Origin: Archangium violaceum
Lineage (GTDB): Bacteria; Myxococcota; Myxococcia; Myxococcales; Myxococcaceae
Assembly (NCBI RefSeq): GCF_016859125.1
Contig: NZ_CP069338.1
Span: 1,054,001-1,118,000 of the forward strand
DNA: 64,000 bases
Direction: 5' to 3'
In this document: one piece after another, positions 22,878-31,572 of the stretch
Layout of the letters: every line of letters starts with the position of its first letter
Position numbering within the stretch: the stretch's first letter is position 1
Made by a program: the position numbers and the translations under genes
The notes under the pieces: model-generated
The model's input: only the letters and a program-made list of their open reading frames with translations
Database searches by the model: none
Told to the model about the DNA's origin: nothing

Positions 22878-24200
22878 ATGGCGACTGCCCGACCCACAGA
22901 CGCAGTGAGCGAGGCGGACCCGGAGAAGGTACAAAGCGCCATCCAGGGCATCGCGGGCCTGGGCGCGACCGTCGTCAACCTCGCGTTGCTCGCCGAGTTC
23001 TGGGGCCAGTGGCGCGCGGTCCTCGTCATCGTGGGAGTGGGCGTGGGGCTCACCCTGCTCAACCTCCTGTTCTTCGAGTGGCTCCCCAAGAAGGTCGGCC
23101 GCGCCACGGTGGAAACGATACGGATGGGGGTCAACGGGGCGGGCGTCGCCCTCGTGGGCATCCACACCCAGTGGTCGGCGCTGCTCTGGGTCTTCGTGAC
23201 CTACAACATGCTCTGGTACTTCGGCCTGGACCGCTGGGTCCGTCCGCGCATGGCCCTCTACCTGGTGGGGCTGGACGCGGTGGCCCTGTCCACCGGCGCC
23301 AATCCAACCATGGCCCTGGCCTTCTCCCTGCTCGGCGTCTTCGGCTACCTGGTGTCCGAGAAGCGCGTCGCCCTGCTACGCGGAATGCTGGAGCTGGTGC
23401 TGCAGAAGCGTGAGGAGCTGGAGAAGGCCCACCAGGAACTGCAGCAGCTGCACCAGCGCGCGCTCGAGCAGGAACGGCTCTCCAGCCTGGGGCTGATGGC
23501 GGCGAGCGTGGCGCATGAAATCAACAACCCGATGAGCTTCGTGACGATCAACGTCGACTCGCTGCTCCGGGAGATGAAGGAAACGCAGAACCTGCCCGAG
23601 CCGATGAAGGAGTACCGGGATGACGTGCTCCCGGCCACGCTGGACGGCATCCAGCGGGTGAACTCCATCGTCTCGGACCTGCGCCGCTTCTCGCGCGGGG
23701 ACTACGAGGGCCACGCCTCCTACGACTTCGACGCCGAGGTGCGGACGGCGCTGCGCATCGCGCACGTCCAGCTCGGCCACGTGCGGGTGGAGCGGGAGCT
23801 GAACGAGATAGGGACGGTGGTGGGCCGTCCGCGTCAGCTCGTGCAGGTGTTGGTGAACCTGCTGGTCAACGCGGGACAGGCCACCCCACCGGGCGGAGTG
23901 GTGCACATCACCACGCGCCGCGAGGGCGATCGGGTGCGCGTGGAAGTACGCGACACCGGCACGGGCATGTCCGAGGAGACGAAGCGTCACCTCTTCGAGC
24001 CGTTCTTCACCACCAAGCCGCCCGGGTTGGGCACGGGGCTCGGGCTCTCGGTGGTGCACGGCATCATCAAGGCCCATGGCGGGCGCATCGAGGTGGAGAG
24101 CGAGCTGGGAAAGGGCACGCGCTTCACCCTCGAGCTGCCTCGCGTCCCGCCCCTGCCCCCGGAAGGGCAGTCGGGCGGAGAGCTGCGCGCGAGCCGCTGA
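22878..24200 (+). CDS. Membrane sensor histidine kinase
   Basis: A 440-residue kinase. Five to six hydrophobic helices (about 25-165) form an MHYT/7TM-like input region of unknown ligand. A coiled coil (about 172-205, LQKREELEKAHQELQQLHQR) leads to the HisKA box SVAHEINNPMSF and a complete HATPase domain with NLLVNAGQA, DTGTGM and GLGTGLGLSV boxes, so it should be active. The ATG at 22878 is preferred to a TTG 21 bp upstream. No response regulator gene is adjacent, making this an orphan kinase, as is common in myxobacteria. It converges on maiA with 3 bp between stops. Confidence 0.85.
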   Translation: MATARPTDAVSEADPEKVQSAIQGIAGLGATVVNLALLAEFWGQWRAVLVIVGVGVGLTLLNLLFFEWLPKKVGRATVETIRMGVNGAGVALVGIHTQWSALLWVFVTYNMLWYFGLDRWVRPRMALYLVGLDAVALSTGANPTMALAFSLLGVFGYLVSEKRVALLRGMLELVLQKREELEKAHQELQQLHQRALEQERLSSLGLMAASVAHEINNPMSFVTINVDSLLREMKETQNLPEPMKEYRDDVLPATLDGIQRVNSIVSDLRRFSRGDYEGHASYDFDAEVRTALRIAHVQLGHVRVERELNEIGTVVGRPRQLVQVLVNLLVNAGQATPPGGVVHITTRREGDRVRVEVRDTGTGMSEETKRHLFEPFFTTKPPGLGTGLGLSVVHGIIKAHGGRIEVESELGKGTRFTLELPRVPPLPPEGQSGGELRASR

Positions 24201-24203
24201 CGC

Positions 24204-24851
24204 TCAGGCCGGCACGGCGTCGGGCTGCCGGTCCGCATGCGCCGCCTGGAAGGCCGGGAGGCTGGCACAGGCCGCCTCGATGCGGGTGAGCAGCTCGTAC
24301 GGCCCGAGGTCCACCCCGAAGCGCCGGGCGGCGTAGAGCTGGGGAGTCAGGAAGATGTCCGCGAACGACACGGAGTTCCCGAAGCAGTAGCGGCCCGCCG
24401 TCTCCTGGATGGACGCCTGGAAGGCCGTCAGACCCCGGTCGATCCAGTACGCGCTCCAGGCCTTGTCATCCCCCTTCAGCTCTCCCTTGATGCGCTGCAA
24501 CACGGCCAGGTTGTGCAGGGGTTGAATCCCCGAGTTCGCGATCTCCGCCACCATCCGGCAGCGGGCCCGGAGATAGAGATCCGCCGGCAGCAGGGCGGGC
24601 GAAGGATGACGCTCCTCCAGGTACTCGAGGATGGCCATCGACTGCGCCAGGTGGCGCACCTGACCCGCCTCGGTGAACTCCAGCGTGGGCACCGAGCGCA
24701 TGGGGTTGATGGTGCGGTAGGCGTCGGAGTGCTGCTCACCTCCGTCCTTCACCAGGTGCACGGACACGTACTCGTAGGACAGGCCCTTGAGGTTGAGCCC
24801 GATGCGCACGCGCCACGAGGCCGACGAGCGCCAGTAGTTGTAGAGCTTCAC
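24204..24851 (-). CDS. maiA: Maleylacetoacetate isomerase (zeta-class GST)
   Basis: A 215-residue zeta-class glutathione transferase. The active-site motif SSASWRVRIGLNLKG (9-23) is diagnostic, followed by NPMRSVPTLEF, the LAQSMAILEYLEE glutathione-binding segment and the C-terminal helical domain (SFADIFLTPQLYAARRFGVD). It isomerises maleylacetoacetate to fumarylacetoacetate in the homogentisate branch of phenylalanine/tyrosine breakdown. Its start overlaps the stop of the fumarylacetoacetate hydrolase gene by 4 bp (24848-24851). The gene pair gives two consecutive steps; homogentisate dioxygenase is not in the window. Confidence 0.92.
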   Translation of the reverse strand: MKLYNYWRSSASWRVRIGLNLKGLSYEYVSVHLVKDGGEQHSDAYRTINPMRSVPTLEFTEAGQVRHLAQSMAILEYLEERHPSPALLPADLYLRARCRMVAEIANSGIQPLHNLAVLQRIKGELKGDDKAWSAYWIDRGLTAFQASIQETAGRYCFGNSVSFADIFLTPQLYAARRFGVDLGPYELLTRIEAACASLPAFQAAHADRQPDAVPA

Positions 24852-25825
24852 GGCTTCACCACCTTCTGGGAGATGCGACCGAAGAGGCTCTGCCCCTCCG
24901 GACCGAACATTTCGATGTCGATGGTGTCCCCCACCTTCATGAAGGGCGTCTTGGGGGAACCCGTCTCGATGGTTTCGATCATCCGGCGCTCGGCGAGGCA
25001 GGAGATGCCGCGGGCGCGATCCTCGTTGGACACGGTGCCGCTGCCGAGGATGGTGCCGGCGGTGAAGGCGCGCGTCTTGGAGATGTGCTGGATGAGCTCG
25101 AAGAAGGAGAAGTGCATCTCCGGGCCGGCGTCCGTGTCACCCACCACCTGGCCGTTGAGCGTGGAGCGCAGGCGCAGGTGCACGCGGCCGTCCTTCCACG
25201 CGGGGCCGAGCTCGTCCGGGGTGAGCGCGAAGGGGCTGAAGGAGCTGGAGGGCTTGCCCTGGAAGAAGCCGAAGCCCTTGGCCAGCTCGTTGGGGATGAG
25301 GTTGCGCAGGGTGACGTCGTTGCAGAGCATCACCAGCTTCACGTGCTTCTCCGCGTCCTTCGCCTGGGTGCCCAGGGGCACGTCCCCGAGGATGACGGCC
25401 ACCTCGGACTCGAAGTCCATGCCCCAGGCCTCGTCCACCAGGGGAATGTCCTGCGTGGGCGCGAGGAAGGTGCCCGAGCCGCCCTGGTACACGAGCGGAT
25501 CCGTCCTCAGCGTCGCCGGGGGCTCGGCGTTGCGCGCCTTGCGCACGAGGATGACGTGATTGAGATAGGCACTTCCATCCACCCACTCGTAGGCGCGCGG
25601 CAGCGGCGAGAGCAGCGCCCGGACGTCGATGGGACGGCTCTGCACCCGGCCGGCCTCGAGCTCCTCGGCCAGCGCGCGCAACCGGGGCTCCGACTCTTCC
25701 CATTTGTCGAGAGCGCCCTGGAGCGTGAGCGCCACATTGGTGGCGAACGCATAGGCGGAATTGTCTCGTTTGACGACGATGAGCCTTCCATCACGGGTCC
25801 CATCATTGAGAGTGGCGAGCTTCAC
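24848..25825 (-). CDS. Fumarylacetoacetate hydrolase family protein
   Basis: A 325-residue FAH-family enzyme. It begins like its homologues (VKLATLNDGTRDGRL), which led me to choose GTG at 25825 with GGAG 8 nt upstream. Metal ligands are in the DFESEVAVILG segment and in LCNDVTLRNL; the C-terminal GTILGSGTVSNED and GDTIDIEMFG motifs are typical. It most likely cleaves fumarylacetoacetate to fumarate and acetoacetate, directly after the maiA reaction. A palindrome (25836-25848) ends next to its ribosome site. It is divergent from a DUF2378 gene. Confidence 0.9.
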   Translation of the reverse strand: MKLATLNDGTRDGRLIVVKRDNSAYAFATNVALTLQGALDKWEESEPRLRALAEELEAGRVQSRPIDVRALLSPLPRAYEWVDGSAYLNHVILVRKARNAEPPATLRTDPLVYQGGSGTFLAPTQDIPLVDEAWGMDFESEVAVILGDVPLGTQAKDAEKHVKLVMLCNDVTLRNLIPNELAKGFGFFQGKPSSSFSPFALTPDELGPAWKDGRVHLRLRSTLNGQVVGDTDAGPEMHFSFFELIQHISKTRAFTAGTILGSGTVSNEDRARGISCLAERRMIETIETGSPKTPFMKVGDTIDIEMFGPEGQSLFGRISQKVVKP

Positions 25826-25835
25826 GCGTCGGACT

Positions 25836-25848
25836 CCAGGCGGCCTGG
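25836..25848. promoter_or_regulatory. Palindrome beside the fahA ribosome-binding site
   Basis: CCAGGC-G-GCCTGG is a perfect 6-bp palindrome around one base. On the minus strand it runs into the GGAG ribosome site of the fumarylacetoacetate hydrolase gene, so it could be an operator or a hairpin that hides the ribosome site. Confidence 0.35.
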
Positions 25849-25974
25849 AAAGATACACATACAACGAGGCGGGCCAGCGCCTTCGGACCCGGGCTTTTCC
25901 GTGCCAGGGAGCGAGGTGTCAAGCGAAGGCTGACGAGGACCACGGAAGGTTGGACGTCGGTTCCCTACCCGTTA

Positions 25975-26574
25975 ATGTTCGGCCCCGAACCCATGCCATC
26001 CAACAAGACCGAGCTCGCCGCGCGTATCGCAGTCACCCGGCCCAACGACGGAGTGCGGGGCCTCTTCTTCCGGGTGGTGTTCGACATGGTCGAGAAGGTG
26101 GGAGGCCCGCAGGCGCTGCGCCAGGTGCGCGTCGGCCCGCTGGCCCGGGACATCAACGACCTACGCACCTACCCGGCCTCGGACTACCTCACCATGCTCT
26201 ACAACGCGGCGGACGCGCTCGAGCACAAGATGGGGCCCGAGGACGCCGTCTTCAACGCCTGCGGCAGAGCCTGCGTGCAGAGCTTCTCCAAGGGCCCGGG
26301 ACAGGTCGTCTTCGGCATCCTCGGCAAGGGGGACCCGCAGCGGCTCTTCGCCCAGACGCGGGTGGCCTTCAGCACCGTGGTGACGTACGGCAAGCGCGAG
26401 CACCGCCCCGCCGGCCCCAAGGCGTGCATCATCACCTACCGCGGCGACATGCAGCCCCCCGCCTACCACGTGGGCATCTTCGAGGGGGCCATGGAGGCCC
26501 TGGGCTTCAAGGGCAAGGTGACGGCGCAGCCCATCGACATCGAGTCGGTGGACTACGAAATCTCCTGGGAGTGA
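25975..26574 (+). CDS. DUF2378 family protein, copy 5
   Basis: A 199-residue member that is more distant from copies 1-4. It keeps NDGVRGLFFRVVFDMVEKVG, a YP element (LRTYPASDYLTMLYNAADAL), the AYHVGIFEGAMEALGFKGKV segment and the terminal ESVDYEISWE. It lacks the FFDFF signature. The start could be 25975 or the ATG at 25993 (MPSNKTE); neither has a good ribosome site. It is 20 kb from the other four copies, divergent from the tyrosine-catabolism pair, and converges on the hotdog gene with 3 bp between stops. Function unknown. Confidence 0.8.
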   Translation: MFGPEPMPSNKTELAARIAVTRPNDGVRGLFFRVVFDMVEKVGGPQALRQVRVGPLARDINDLRTYPASDYLTMLYNAADALEHKMGPEDAVFNACGRACVQSFSKGPGQVVFGILGKGDPQRLFAQTRVAFSTVVTYGKREHRPAGPKACIITYRGDMQPPAYHVGIFEGAMEALGFKGKVTAQPIDIESVDYEISWE

Positions 26575-26577
26575 GGC

Positions 26578-27618
26578 TCACTCCAGGCAGGTGAGCGTCA
26601 GCTCCATCACGCCCACCAGGCGCTCGCCCACCGAGGCCCAGCAGTAGAAGCGGTGGTCGCGCCCCTCCCCCCCGTGGCGGTGGGCACCGAACGTCACCGA
26701 TTCCCCGGCGTAGGCGAGGCTCTCCGCGCGCACCTCTCCGCGCGTCACCAGGTAGCGCGCCGACGCGTTGCCCACCAGCTCGCGCAGCAGCGTGCCCGCC
26801 AGCCCGGACAGGCCGCTCATCACCACCGCCACCGGCAGCACCGGGTGCATGGCGAAGTGGCCCTTGCACAGCTCCGCGCTCACCGGGCCCAGCGTGGCCT
26901 TCAGGCACTCCCCATCCCGCACGAAGTCCCGCAGCGGCGGCGGACGGCGGTGGGGATTCTGCCGCATGGCGGCGAAGTCGACCGACGTGCCCCGTGCCTC
27001 GCGCTCCGCCCGGGGCTCGCGGCGCATCTCCTGACGCGCCCCCTGGAAGAGGCGCAGGAAGGCCGGCGCGGACAGCACGTTGTAGTCCACTTCCAACGAG
27101 AAGAGCGGCTGGCCCTCGGCGCTCGTCAGCAGCGTGTTCGCCGTCGCGGTGCGCCGCTCCTTGAACTCCGCCTTCGCCACGCCCCGCAGCAGCCCGGTGG
27201 CCCGGGGCAGCGGCCCCTCGTGGAGCCGCTCCAGCCTCGCGCGCCGCGCCAGGTAGTAGTGCTGCCCCTCCTTGGCGTTCACCAGCGACGCCGCGCACGA
27301 GCCGAGGATGGCCAGGTGCCGCCCCACCTCCGCGGCGTTGATGGGCGAGGCCTCACCTCCCGTCTCCTGCTCCACCGGGACCCCCGCCACCACCTCACCG
27401 TGCCCCACCACCGTCACCTCGCTCAGCGCGAAGTACGGATCCCTCACGCAGATGCGTGCGAACAGCTCCGGCCGGCCCAGCACCTCGTGGAGCCGCGCAC
27501 CCGCCGACGCAAAGGGCATCCGGTCACCCCACAGGGTGACCAGGGCGGGTGTCGCCAGGGCGGAGATGGAAACGGGGGACTGCGAAACGGCCATCAACGG
27601 CTGGGGGGCGTTACCCAT
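26578..27618 (-). CDS. Hotdog-fold (FabZ-like) protein, probably double hotdog
   Basis: A 346-residue protein of uncertain role. The C-terminal half has CKGHFAMHPVLPVAVVMSGL, which resembles the GHFPxxPVxPGV active-site segment of FabZ/FabA dehydratases with the histidine kept. The N-terminal half (INAAEVGRHLAILGSCAASL, then a strand-rich region to about 200) looks like a second hotdog with the helix but no catalytic motif. Double-hotdog proteins act on acyl-CoA or acyl-ACP thioesters as dehydratases or hydratases; I infer an acyl thioester ligand only. There is no signal peptide. The start at 27618 has GAGGG upstream. Confidence 0.6.
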   Translation of the reverse strand: MGNAPQPLMAVSQSPVSISALATPALVTLWGDRMPFASAGARLHEVLGRPELFARICVRDPYFALSEVTVVGHGEVVAGVPVEQETGGEASPINAAEVGRHLAILGSCAASLVNAKEGQHYYLARRARLERLHEGPLPRATGLLRGVAKAEFKERRTATANTLLTSAEGQPLFSLEVDYNVLSAPAFLRLFQGARQEMRREPRAEREARGTSVDFAAMRQNPHRRPPPLRDFVRDGECLKATLGPVSAELCKGHFAMHPVLPVAVVMSGLSGLAGTLLRELVGNASARYLVTRGEVRAESLAYAGESVTFGAHRHGGEGRDHRFYCWASVGERLVGVMELTLTCLE

Positions 27619-27769
27619 GCATCTACCCTCGTGCTCGAGACGCTGGGGGCGCGGTCTCTTCGGTCGCAGAGAGGTGTCGGAATCGACACACGTGGGTACA
27701 CTCTAACCCACTCCTGCCCCGGCAGGTAGGGGGAAACTTTGCCGTCGTGGCGAATCTCGTTGGCGTCTG

Positions 27770-27820
27770 GACACAGGTCGGGAAAACTACCGAATTCACT
27801 GCGGATTCCCGACCTGTGTC
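27770..27820. terminator. Perfect 15-bp inverted repeat downstream of the FG-GAP gene
   Basis: GACACAGGTCGGGAA (27770-27784) and its exact complement TTCCCGACCTGTGTC (27806-27820) flank 21 bases. It lies 37 bp past the stop of the FG-GAP gene and about 150 bp upstream of the hotdog gene. There is no T-tract, so it could be a factor-assisted terminator, a strong RNA hairpin or an operator. Confidence 0.5.
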
Positions 27821-27857
27821 GCGCCCCCACCCGGGGCCTCGAGCCCGGAACGAGCGC

Positions 27858-30233
27858 TCAGAGGGAGATGCCGAGGCGCACCCGGATGCCGAAGTCACAC
27901 GAGGCCGTGTTGCCGGACGTGTCCTTCGCGGTGCAGGTGACGTTCGTCAGTCCCAGCAGGAAGAGCGAGCCGGAGGGGCGCGAGCAGGTGATGGGCACCG
28001 GGCCGCAGTTGTCCCGGGCCGACACGGCGTACTGCACGGCGAGCCCGATGCCGGAGCCGACCTTCACATCCACCGACAGGGGGCAGGTGATGGAGGGCTT
28101 CGTGGTGTCCACCACGGTGACGGTGCCCACGCATTGGGCGCTCGCCTCGCCATCCGAGGCCGTCAGCGTGACGGCGTGGCTGCCCGGGCCAAAGGACGCA
28201 TCGGGCGACTGGGAGACGAAGAGCGGCGACGGCCCGTTGTCCGGGTCGTAGCTGCCGCCGTCCACACTGGCGCGGCCCTGGCAGGAGGCATCGGCGCTGA
28301 CGGTGACGTCACGGCAGAGCGCCACCGGCGGCAGGTTGCTCACGGGCACCTCACAGGAGAGGTCCACCGTCGCCACGCGGGTGTTGTTGTCCTCGAGGCA
28401 CTCGGTGTCGCGGCCCGCGCCCGTGCCATCGTCGTCCACGATGGCGAGGAGCTCGGCGCCGCCGGAGAAGGAGGATACGGAGACCGTGGCGAGGGCGCTG
28501 CCTCCCGCGGGCAGCGCGTCGGGGACGGTGGCCACGCCGAGCAGCGTGCGGCCCGAGGTCGAATCCACCGAGAAGAAGGCCACCTTCACGCCCGCGGCCA
28601 CCGCGGCATCTCCCTGGTTGAGCACGCGAGCGCCGAGCGCGACGGAGCCCTCGCCCTCGCACGTGGCGGACACCGCGGTCACGACGAGGTCCGAGGCGGC
28701 ATAGGGGCTCGGGCCCTCACCGAAGTAGGCGGCGACGTTGGCGTGGAAGGTGTTGAGCCTCGGGTCGAGCCAGTTCGTCGCCGGGTGCGCCGGGACGGTG
28801 CCGTCGTCGTTGATGTTCGTCACCGAGTAGGCGTGCTGGTTCCAGATGCGCCGCGTGCCGGCCCAGCGCTCGTTCCGGTCACGGAACACGCGGATGCCGT
28901 GGGTGCCGGTGCCGTCCGGGAACATATGATCGTTGGAGACGACCACGAGCTCCGCGGCGGTGTCCCCGTCCACGTCCGCGATGACGGGGTTCTCGTGCGT
29001 GGTGCTCGAGCTGTTGGGAATCTCCCAGCGCACCGCGCCCGTGGCGCCGTCGTAGATGCGCAGCGTCAGCTCGTCGGCGAAGACGACCTCGAGCCTGCCG
29101 TCCGCCTCGAAGTCGAAGGTGGTGGAGCCGGTCCGGCCGGAGCTGTAGTCCTGGATGGGGCTCGACCACTTCACGGAGCCATCGGCCCCGAAGACCGAGT
29201 ACGCCCACTCGCCGGGCAGGCCGATCTCCAGCTGGCCGTCACCGTCGAAGTCCGCGATGTTGGGCGGACCCCCGTGGCCCCCCGAGGGCACATCGACGCT
29301 CCAGAGGAGCGAGCAGTCCTGGTCGAGCAGGCTCACCTTGCCATCGCCCGACACGACGATCTCCCCGGCCGGATCCTCATCGAAGTTGGCCACACCCGCG
29401 AAGCCGTGGGGAATCTCCGTGTTGGCGCACAGCAGGGTGCCGTCGTGCCGGTAGACGGCGCGATCGTTGACCACCTCCAGCGTGCCGTCCTGGTCGATGT
29501 CCGCCGCGAGGGAGACGGGGCCGGTGTACTTCGCTCCGCCCATGCCGTCGGAGCCCACCCACTTCAGCGCGCCCGTGTTGTCGTAGACGCGGTTGCCGTC
29601 GAGGATCTCCACGCTCCCATCGCCGTTCAGGTCCGCGAGCGTGGGGCCGCCCCACTCGTTGAAGTCATACGCGGCCTCGGCCGAGCGGAACTTGAAGGTG
29701 CCGTCGTTCTCGAAACAGATGATGCCGCGGCCGTTCTCGGGGATGCCGCAGATCTCCACCTGGCCATCGCCATCGATGTCACCGGCGGCGAGGCTCGCGG
29801 CGGGCTTCACCCGGGCCGATGGCTCCGTCACGGACCACAGCTCGTGCCCGTCATCTCCACTGACGGCCCGGAGCACACCGTCCGCGCTGTAGTTGGCGCC
29901 CGCGAAGCTGCTGAAGACGATGTCCGGGACGCCGTCCCCGCTCACATCCACCACCACGGGCGTCATCATCACCTGATGGTGCTCGGGCATCACCGGGCTG
30001 CCCGTCCATGCCCACTGCAGCTCCGGCTCGAGCGTGCCCGCGAAGGGAGGCCTCACCTCGCAACGCTCCGAGAGGTTTCCCACCTCCACCTTCCGCTCTG
30101 GCGCGCCCTCCGGTGCCGCCGTGGTGCCGCAAGCCGCCGCCGTGGACAACACCCCCAGCGTGACGAACAGCCGCCCACTCCGGAACTTCGCCCCTCCCAC
30201 GACAGGGCCCTGACCGCCGCCTCGTGTCTTCAT
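27858..30233 (-). CDS. Secreted FG-GAP/VCBS repeat protein with CARDB-like and HYR domains
   Basis: A 791-residue exported protein, possibly a lipoprotein (VTLGVLSTAAACGTT). Residues about 85-480 hold eight repeats of the calcium-binding type DxDGDGxxEI (ADLNGDGSVEILDG, ADFDGDGQLEIGLPG and others), as in integrin-like beta-propellers. About 530-635 resembles a CARDB adhesion module, and 640-790 contains two HYR/immunoglobulin-like domains (PSITCPLSVDVKVGSG, NVTCTAKDTSGNTASC). Such proteins mediate surface adhesion or prey contact; the specific partner is unknown. Start at 30233 has GGAGGAG upstream. Confidence 0.85.
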   Translation of the reverse strand: MKTRGGGQGPVVGGAKFRSGRLFVTLGVLSTAAACGTTAAPEGAPERKVEVGNLSERCEVRPPFAGTLEPELQWAWTGSPVMPEHHQVMMTPVVVDVSGDGVPDIVFSSFAGANYSADGVLRAVSGDDGHELWSVTEPSARVKPAASLAAGDIDGDGQVEICGIPENGRGIICFENDGTFKFRSAEAAYDFNEWGGPTLADLNGDGSVEILDGNRVYDNTGALKWVGSDGMGGAKYTGPVSLAADIDQDGTLEVVNDRAVYRHDGTLLCANTEIPHGFAGVANFDEDPAGEIVVSGDGKVSLLDQDCSLLWSVDVPSGGHGGPPNIADFDGDGQLEIGLPGEWAYSVFGADGSVKWSSPIQDYSSGRTGSTTFDFEADGRLEVVFADELTLRIYDGATGAVRWEIPNSSSTTHENPVIADVDGDTAAELVVVSNDHMFPDGTGTHGIRVFRDRNERWAGTRRIWNQHAYSVTNINDDGTVPAHPATNWLDPRLNTFHANVAAYFGEGPSPYAASDLVVTAVSATCEGEGSVALGARVLNQGDAAVAAGVKVAFFSVDSTSGRTLLGVATVPDALPAGGSALATVSVSSFSGGAELLAIVDDDGTGAGRDTECLEDNNTRVATVDLSCEVPVSNLPPVALCRDVTVSADASCQGRASVDGGSYDPDNGPSPLFVSQSPDASFGPGSHAVTLTASDGEASAQCVGTVTVVDTTKPSITCPLSVDVKVGSGIGLAVQYAVSARDNCGPVPITCSRPSGSLFLLGLTNVTCTAKDTSGNTASCDFGIRVRLGISL

Positions 30234-30259
30234 TCCGCGTCTCCTCCACTCCGCTCGAG

Positions 30260-30280
30260 GCCCTCATGACGGGTGAGGGC
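30260..30280. terminator. Hairpin between the DUF3616 and FG-GAP genes
   Basis: GCCCTCA (30260-30266) pairs with TGAGGGC (30274-30280) around a 7-nt loop. It lies 44 bp beyond the DUF3616 stop and 26 bp before the FG-GAP start, so it could end the first transcript. There is no T-tract. Confidence 0.3.
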
Positions 30281-30324
30281 TCATGGCTGGAATTGAAGGG
30301 AAGCCCTGGAATTGGATCTCCCAC

Positions 30325-31323
30325 TCAGCGATGTTGCGGCAACCGGAGCCAGACTCCGCGGAACCGCTTCTTCTCCGGCTCCTTGAGCCGCTTGCACTCG
30401 ACGCCGTCCATCAGGCGGGTTCCGTCATCACTGAGGACGAGGATCTCCTCCTTGTCCTCGAACGTGACGAAGGCCTCGGGGTTCAGGTCGGTGAAGTCGA
30501 CGCCCTCCACCACCGAGGGCTTCTCGGACTTCCCATCCCAGGTGAACAGGCGGGAGGTTCCTCCACTGGAGGTCGTGCCTCCGATGAAGAGGTACTGGCC
30601 CCGCCACCAGGAGATGGCGCGAATCCCCAGCCCACCGAAGTCCAGCAACCGCGCCGGCCCCAGACGCGCCGGCTTGCCTTGCGGCAGCTCCAGGGGATTC
30701 AACAGCGTGACGGTGATGGCCTTGCCCCGGTGGAGCGGGCTCCGGAAGCCAATCAGGATGGACTTCCCATCCTCCATCGCCGTCATGCCCTCGATGTTGA
30801 GCCCGCCCTCTTCCTTCGGTGCACGCGTGGAGGCCGTGGCGAGCTCGAACGCCTCGAGCTGAGGGGCCGCGAGCAGGTCCTCGAGCAGGCGCGTGTAGGG
30901 CTTTCCCTCGAGCTGGGTCGTCCCGTCGGGCCGGGAGCGGGTCGCGAAGAAGCGGAAGCGGTTGGCGTCCACCTTGCCGGAGCTCTTGCGCCCATGGGAG
31001 GTCAGCCAGAAGGCGAGCGGCGGTATCTCCGTCGCGGCCTCGATATCCGTCTCCGGCGCCCGCTTCTTTCCCTCGGGCAGCAGCAGCGACGGGGACATGT
31101 CCGTCGTCTTGACCGGGCGGCCTCCGGCCTTTCCATCGTAGACGCGGATGATGTTGTCCTCGTCATCGGCGACGGTGAACGAGAACCCACCCGACACCAC
31201 GGCACCTGACGCGTCGCACATGCCCTCGAAGGTCACGACCTTGGAGAGTGTGGCAGCGGAGGGAGCGCGGTCAGCCGGGGCTGCACCCAGAAGGGTGGAC
31301 ACCAGGAAGGCGGTCTTGAACAT
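30325..31323 (-). CDS. Secreted DUF3616 protein
   Basis: A 332-residue exported protein with a short signal peptide (MFKTAFLVSTLLGAAPA) and a DUF3616-like body: GMCDASGAVVSGGFSFTVAD, then NIEGMTAMEDGKSILIGFRS, IRAISWWRGQYLFIGGT and FEDKEEILVLSDDGTRLMDG. The repeating strand pattern suggests a beta-propeller. Members are periplasmic or secreted with no known function. I chose the ATG at 31323; an ATG at 31335 would add four residues. Neither has a clear ribosome site. It is divergent from the two-component operon across about 250 bp. Confidence 0.75.
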   Translation of the reverse strand: MFKTAFLVSTLLGAAPADRAPSAATLSKVVTFEGMCDASGAVVSGGFSFTVADDEDNIIRVYDGKAGGRPVKTTDMSPSLLLPEGKKRAPETDIEAATEIPPLAFWLTSHGRKSSGKVDANRFRFFATRSRPDGTTQLEGKPYTRLLEDLLAAPQLEAFELATASTRAPKEEGGLNIEGMTAMEDGKSILIGFRSPLHRGKAITVTLLNPLELPQGKPARLGPARLLDFGGLGIRAISWWRGQYLFIGGTTSSGGTSRLFTWDGKSEKPSVVEGVDFTDLNPEAFVTFEDKEEILVLSDDGTRLMDGVECKRLKEPEKKRFRGVWLRLPQHR

Positions 31324-31446
31324 GGCGCAAACCATAAAGTCGTCAGGGGAATGCTCGGTTGCAAGCCTCCCCCCCGCCCCTCGAAATATTTCTTCATACG
31401 TTCGAAGTGCGCCGTAAACATCCGGTAGGCACCTTTCAGCGTGCGA

Positions 31447-31514
31447 CCCGGGGGCAAGCGTCCGGACGCCCATACCTGGGGTGCCGAGACAATCCCCCTC
31501 TACTTGCCCCCGGG
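31447..31514. promoter_or_regulatory. Long inverted repeat with nested palindrome upstream of the response-regulator operon
   Basis: CCCGGGGGCAAG (31447-31458) and CTTGCCCCCGGG (31503-31514) are perfect 12-bp complements 44 bp apart. Right after the left arm is a perfect 10-bp palindrome CGTCCGGACG (31459-31468). The block ends 58 bp before the response-regulator ATG. It may be an autoregulatory operator pair or a structured leader RNA. Confidence 0.45.
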
Positions 31515-31572
31515 CCGTATCTTCATCGCTGCGAGCCCAGGGATGAGGGCCCCGGTTGGAGGAGATGAACAC

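Noticed and set aside
27549-30269. A 906-codon plus-strand frame opposite the FG-GAP gene
   Set aside because: The minus strand carries a signal peptide and eight calcium-type repeats; the plus frame is rich in His/Arg/Val-Glu-Gly repeats and has no domain.
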